Origin: Alkalibacterium sp034520745
GTDB lineage: Bacteria > Bacillota > Bacilli > Lactobacillales > Carnobacteriaceae_A
Direction of reading: 5' to 3'
Length of the DNA: 64,000 nucleotides
Assembly: GCA_034520745.1 (NCBI GenBank)
Contig: JAXHNF010000003.1
Span: 1-64,000 of the forward strand
The notes under the pieces are model-generated. The model saw only the letters and a list, made by a program, of their open reading frames with translations. It searched no databases and was not told the origin of the DNA. The position numbers and the translations under genes are program-made. Below are positions 62,707 through 64,000 of this stretch, one piece after another; within the stretch, counting starts at the first letter, position 1, and each line of letters begins with the position of its first letter.

Positions 62707-63721
62707 CTATCTGGATTGTTTTCTGTAAATATCCAAGTGATTCAGTGCCTCACCGGTTCCTATCGCAACACAGTTCAAAGGATCACTGGCAACAAAAACC
62801 GGGACATCGGTTTCTTCTGCTATGACATCACTAAGATGTTTCAGCAGAGCGCCACCGCCAGTTAAGACGATTCCTCTGTCGATCACGTCTGCTGATATTT
62901 CCGGTGACGTATCTTCCAGGGTGCCTTTGACGGCAACAAGAATACCCTTCAATAACTTCTTTGATAGCTTCAGCTGCATCAATGGCCGGGATGGAGATCG
63001 TTTTCGGCAAGCCCGTCAACAGGTCTCTACCGCGTATATCCATAGATCCCATTTCTTTTGCGGCTTCGATCGATGCGCTGCCCAGTTCCATTTTCACGGC
63101 TTCAGCTGTCCGTTCGCCTATGAGCAGATTATACTTGTTCTTGATGAACTGGGTAATGGACTGGTCCATCTGATCTCCGGCCATCTTGATCGTACGGCTG
63201 TGCTGACGATGCCGCCTAAAGAAATCGTCGCTACATCTGTCGTTCCGCCACCGATATCAACGACCATACTTCCTGTTGGTTCGTTCACTGGCAGACCGGC
63301 ACCGATTGCTGCCGCAAAGGGTTCTTCAATCAGATAGGCATCTTTCGCACCGGCCATCTTAAGCTGCATCGATGATGGCTCTCTTTTCAACTTCAGTTCC
63401 GCCGCCGGGAACACAGACCACAACTTCAGGTTTTGATCCGCGTTTTCCTACTGCTTTTGTAATGAAATATTCCAGCATTGCCGCTGTGGTATCGAAATCG
63501 GCGATCACACCATCTTTCATCGGACGCAGTGCCACAATGCTCCCAGGTGTACGGCCGATCATCTTCTGTGCATCTTCACCGACAGAAACGACTTCGTCTG
63601 TGGTTTTGTCTTTCGCTACGACGGAAGGTTCGCCTAGAACGATCCCTTTTCCCTCGACATAAACATTTGTATTAGCGGTACCTAAATCGATACCGACCCC
63701 TTTTTTTCTAAACCAGAACAC
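62707..63721 (-). CDS. mreB: Rod shape-determining actin homologue MreB, frameshifted
   Basis: Filament-forming ATPase that directs side-wall synthesis. Start MFWFRKKGVGIDLGTANTNVYVEGKG; phosphate-2 VVDIGGGTTDVATISLGG; adenosine site VLTGGGALLKHLSDVI. About 340 residues. Breaks lie near 63370, 63190 and 62945. It heads mreB-mreC-mreD-minC-minD. Confidence 0.95.
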
Positions 63722-63876
63722 TAAAAAATCTCCTTTCAGACTCTAACAAGCTCTCAACTATATTATAAATATTGCATTATATCATTCTACCTTTTTTTAA
63801 AGAAATATGCATCAGTAAAAGGAGAAATTATCTTAAATTTAATATTTGAAACGTCACATTAACGTCTTTTATGTAC

Positions 63877-63915
63877 TAAAAAACCGAGCAGGATAGACCC
63901 TGCTCGGTTAAAAAA
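63877..63915 (-). terminator. Terminator after the cold-shock gene
   Basis: AACCGAGCAGG-GTCTAT-CCTGCTCGGTT with T-runs on both strands. Confidence 0.88.
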
Positions 63916-63931
63916 TTATAATAGTTTAGTA

Positions 63932-64000
63932 TTAAGCTTTTTCTACGTTAGCTGCTTGAGGTCCGCGAGCGCCTTCTTCAATATCGAAAGTAACTGCTTG
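63932..64000 (-). CDS. Cold-shock protein, 5' part outside window
   Basis: Only the last 22 residues are present, reading QAVTFDIEEGARGPQAANVEKA before TAA, the standard C-terminus of a CspA-type RNA chaperone. It has its own strong terminator. Which paralogue it is cannot be told. Confidence 0.9.
   Translation of the reverse strand, partial: QAVTFDIEEGARGPQAANVEKA

Noticed and set aside
1..64000. CRISPR array, insertion sequence or toxin-antitoxin system
   Set aside because: I found no regularly spaced repeats, transposase motifs, terminal inverted repeats or paired small toxin/antitoxin genes in the window.

Overview
The window looks like chromosomal housekeeping DNA from a low-to-moderate GC member of the Lactobacillales, most like the Carnobacteriaceae (Alkalibacterium/Marinilactibacillus/Trichococcus type). 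The genus is an inference. The group is supported by gene content and order: two RNase J paralogues, a pyruvate dehydrogenase operon, a fused glutathione synthetase (gshF), a Prp protease gene between rplU and rpmA, a liaFSR operon, the block alaS-ireB-ruvX-DUF1292, the ylbG-rsmD-coaD-ylbL order, T-box leaders, and a probable 6S RNA next to rarA. Most genes lie on the minus strand.

Layout: 0-4 kb holds cls (cut by the window edge), TPP-riboswitch-controlled thiT and rnjB. 4-10 kb holds birA (plus), pnp, rpsO, uvrB and rpsT. 10-20 kb holds holA, comEC, comEA, ylbL/sepM, coaD, rsmD, ylbG, ylaN, typA and an inositol-monophosphatase family gene. 20-28.4 kb holds the pdhABCD operon, def (plus), a DUF1576-like membrane protein with a structured leader, and a previously untracked 50-residue ORF. 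28.5-37.8 kb holds tRNA-Ala, a HAD phosphatase, rnjA (plus), liaFSR, greA, udk, mltG, a DUF1292 protein, ruvX and ireB, nearly all intact. 37.9-51 kb holds alaS with its T-box, a YitT protein, dagK (plus), recD2, mnmA, a DUF1831 protein, a cysteine desulfurase and gshF. 51-56 kb holds rarA, probable 6S RNA and a universal stress gene (all plus), then ackA and a YtxK-like methyltransferase. 56-64 kb holds rpmA, prp, rplU, a T-box-controlled amino-acid ABC transporter, minD, minC, mreD, mreC, mreB and the 3' end of a cold-shock gene.

Functionally, the genes cover RNA decay and processing (RNase J1/J2, PNPase), DNA uptake and repair (ComEA/ComEC, UvrB, RecD2, RarA), pyruvate to acetyl-CoA to acetate (PDH, AckA), sulfur and tRNA thiolation (cysteine desulfurase, MnmA), thiol redox (GshF), envelope stress (LiaFSR, MltG), and cell shape and division (MreBCD, MinCD).

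A dominant property of the sequence is single-base frameshifts in about half of the genes, including essential ones (alaS, mreB, rplU, rpmA, holA, pnp). Some shifts are compensated a few codons later. Density is highest at about 42.3-51 kb. I read this as uncorrected indel error in the assembly rather than biological decay, so broken genes are annotated over their full extent with break positions given. I found no clearly new multi-gene system. The best candidates for undescribed biology are the leader RNA of the DUF1576-like gene, the small ORF with its own promoter and terminator, and the repeated CTGTTA elements between pdhA and def.
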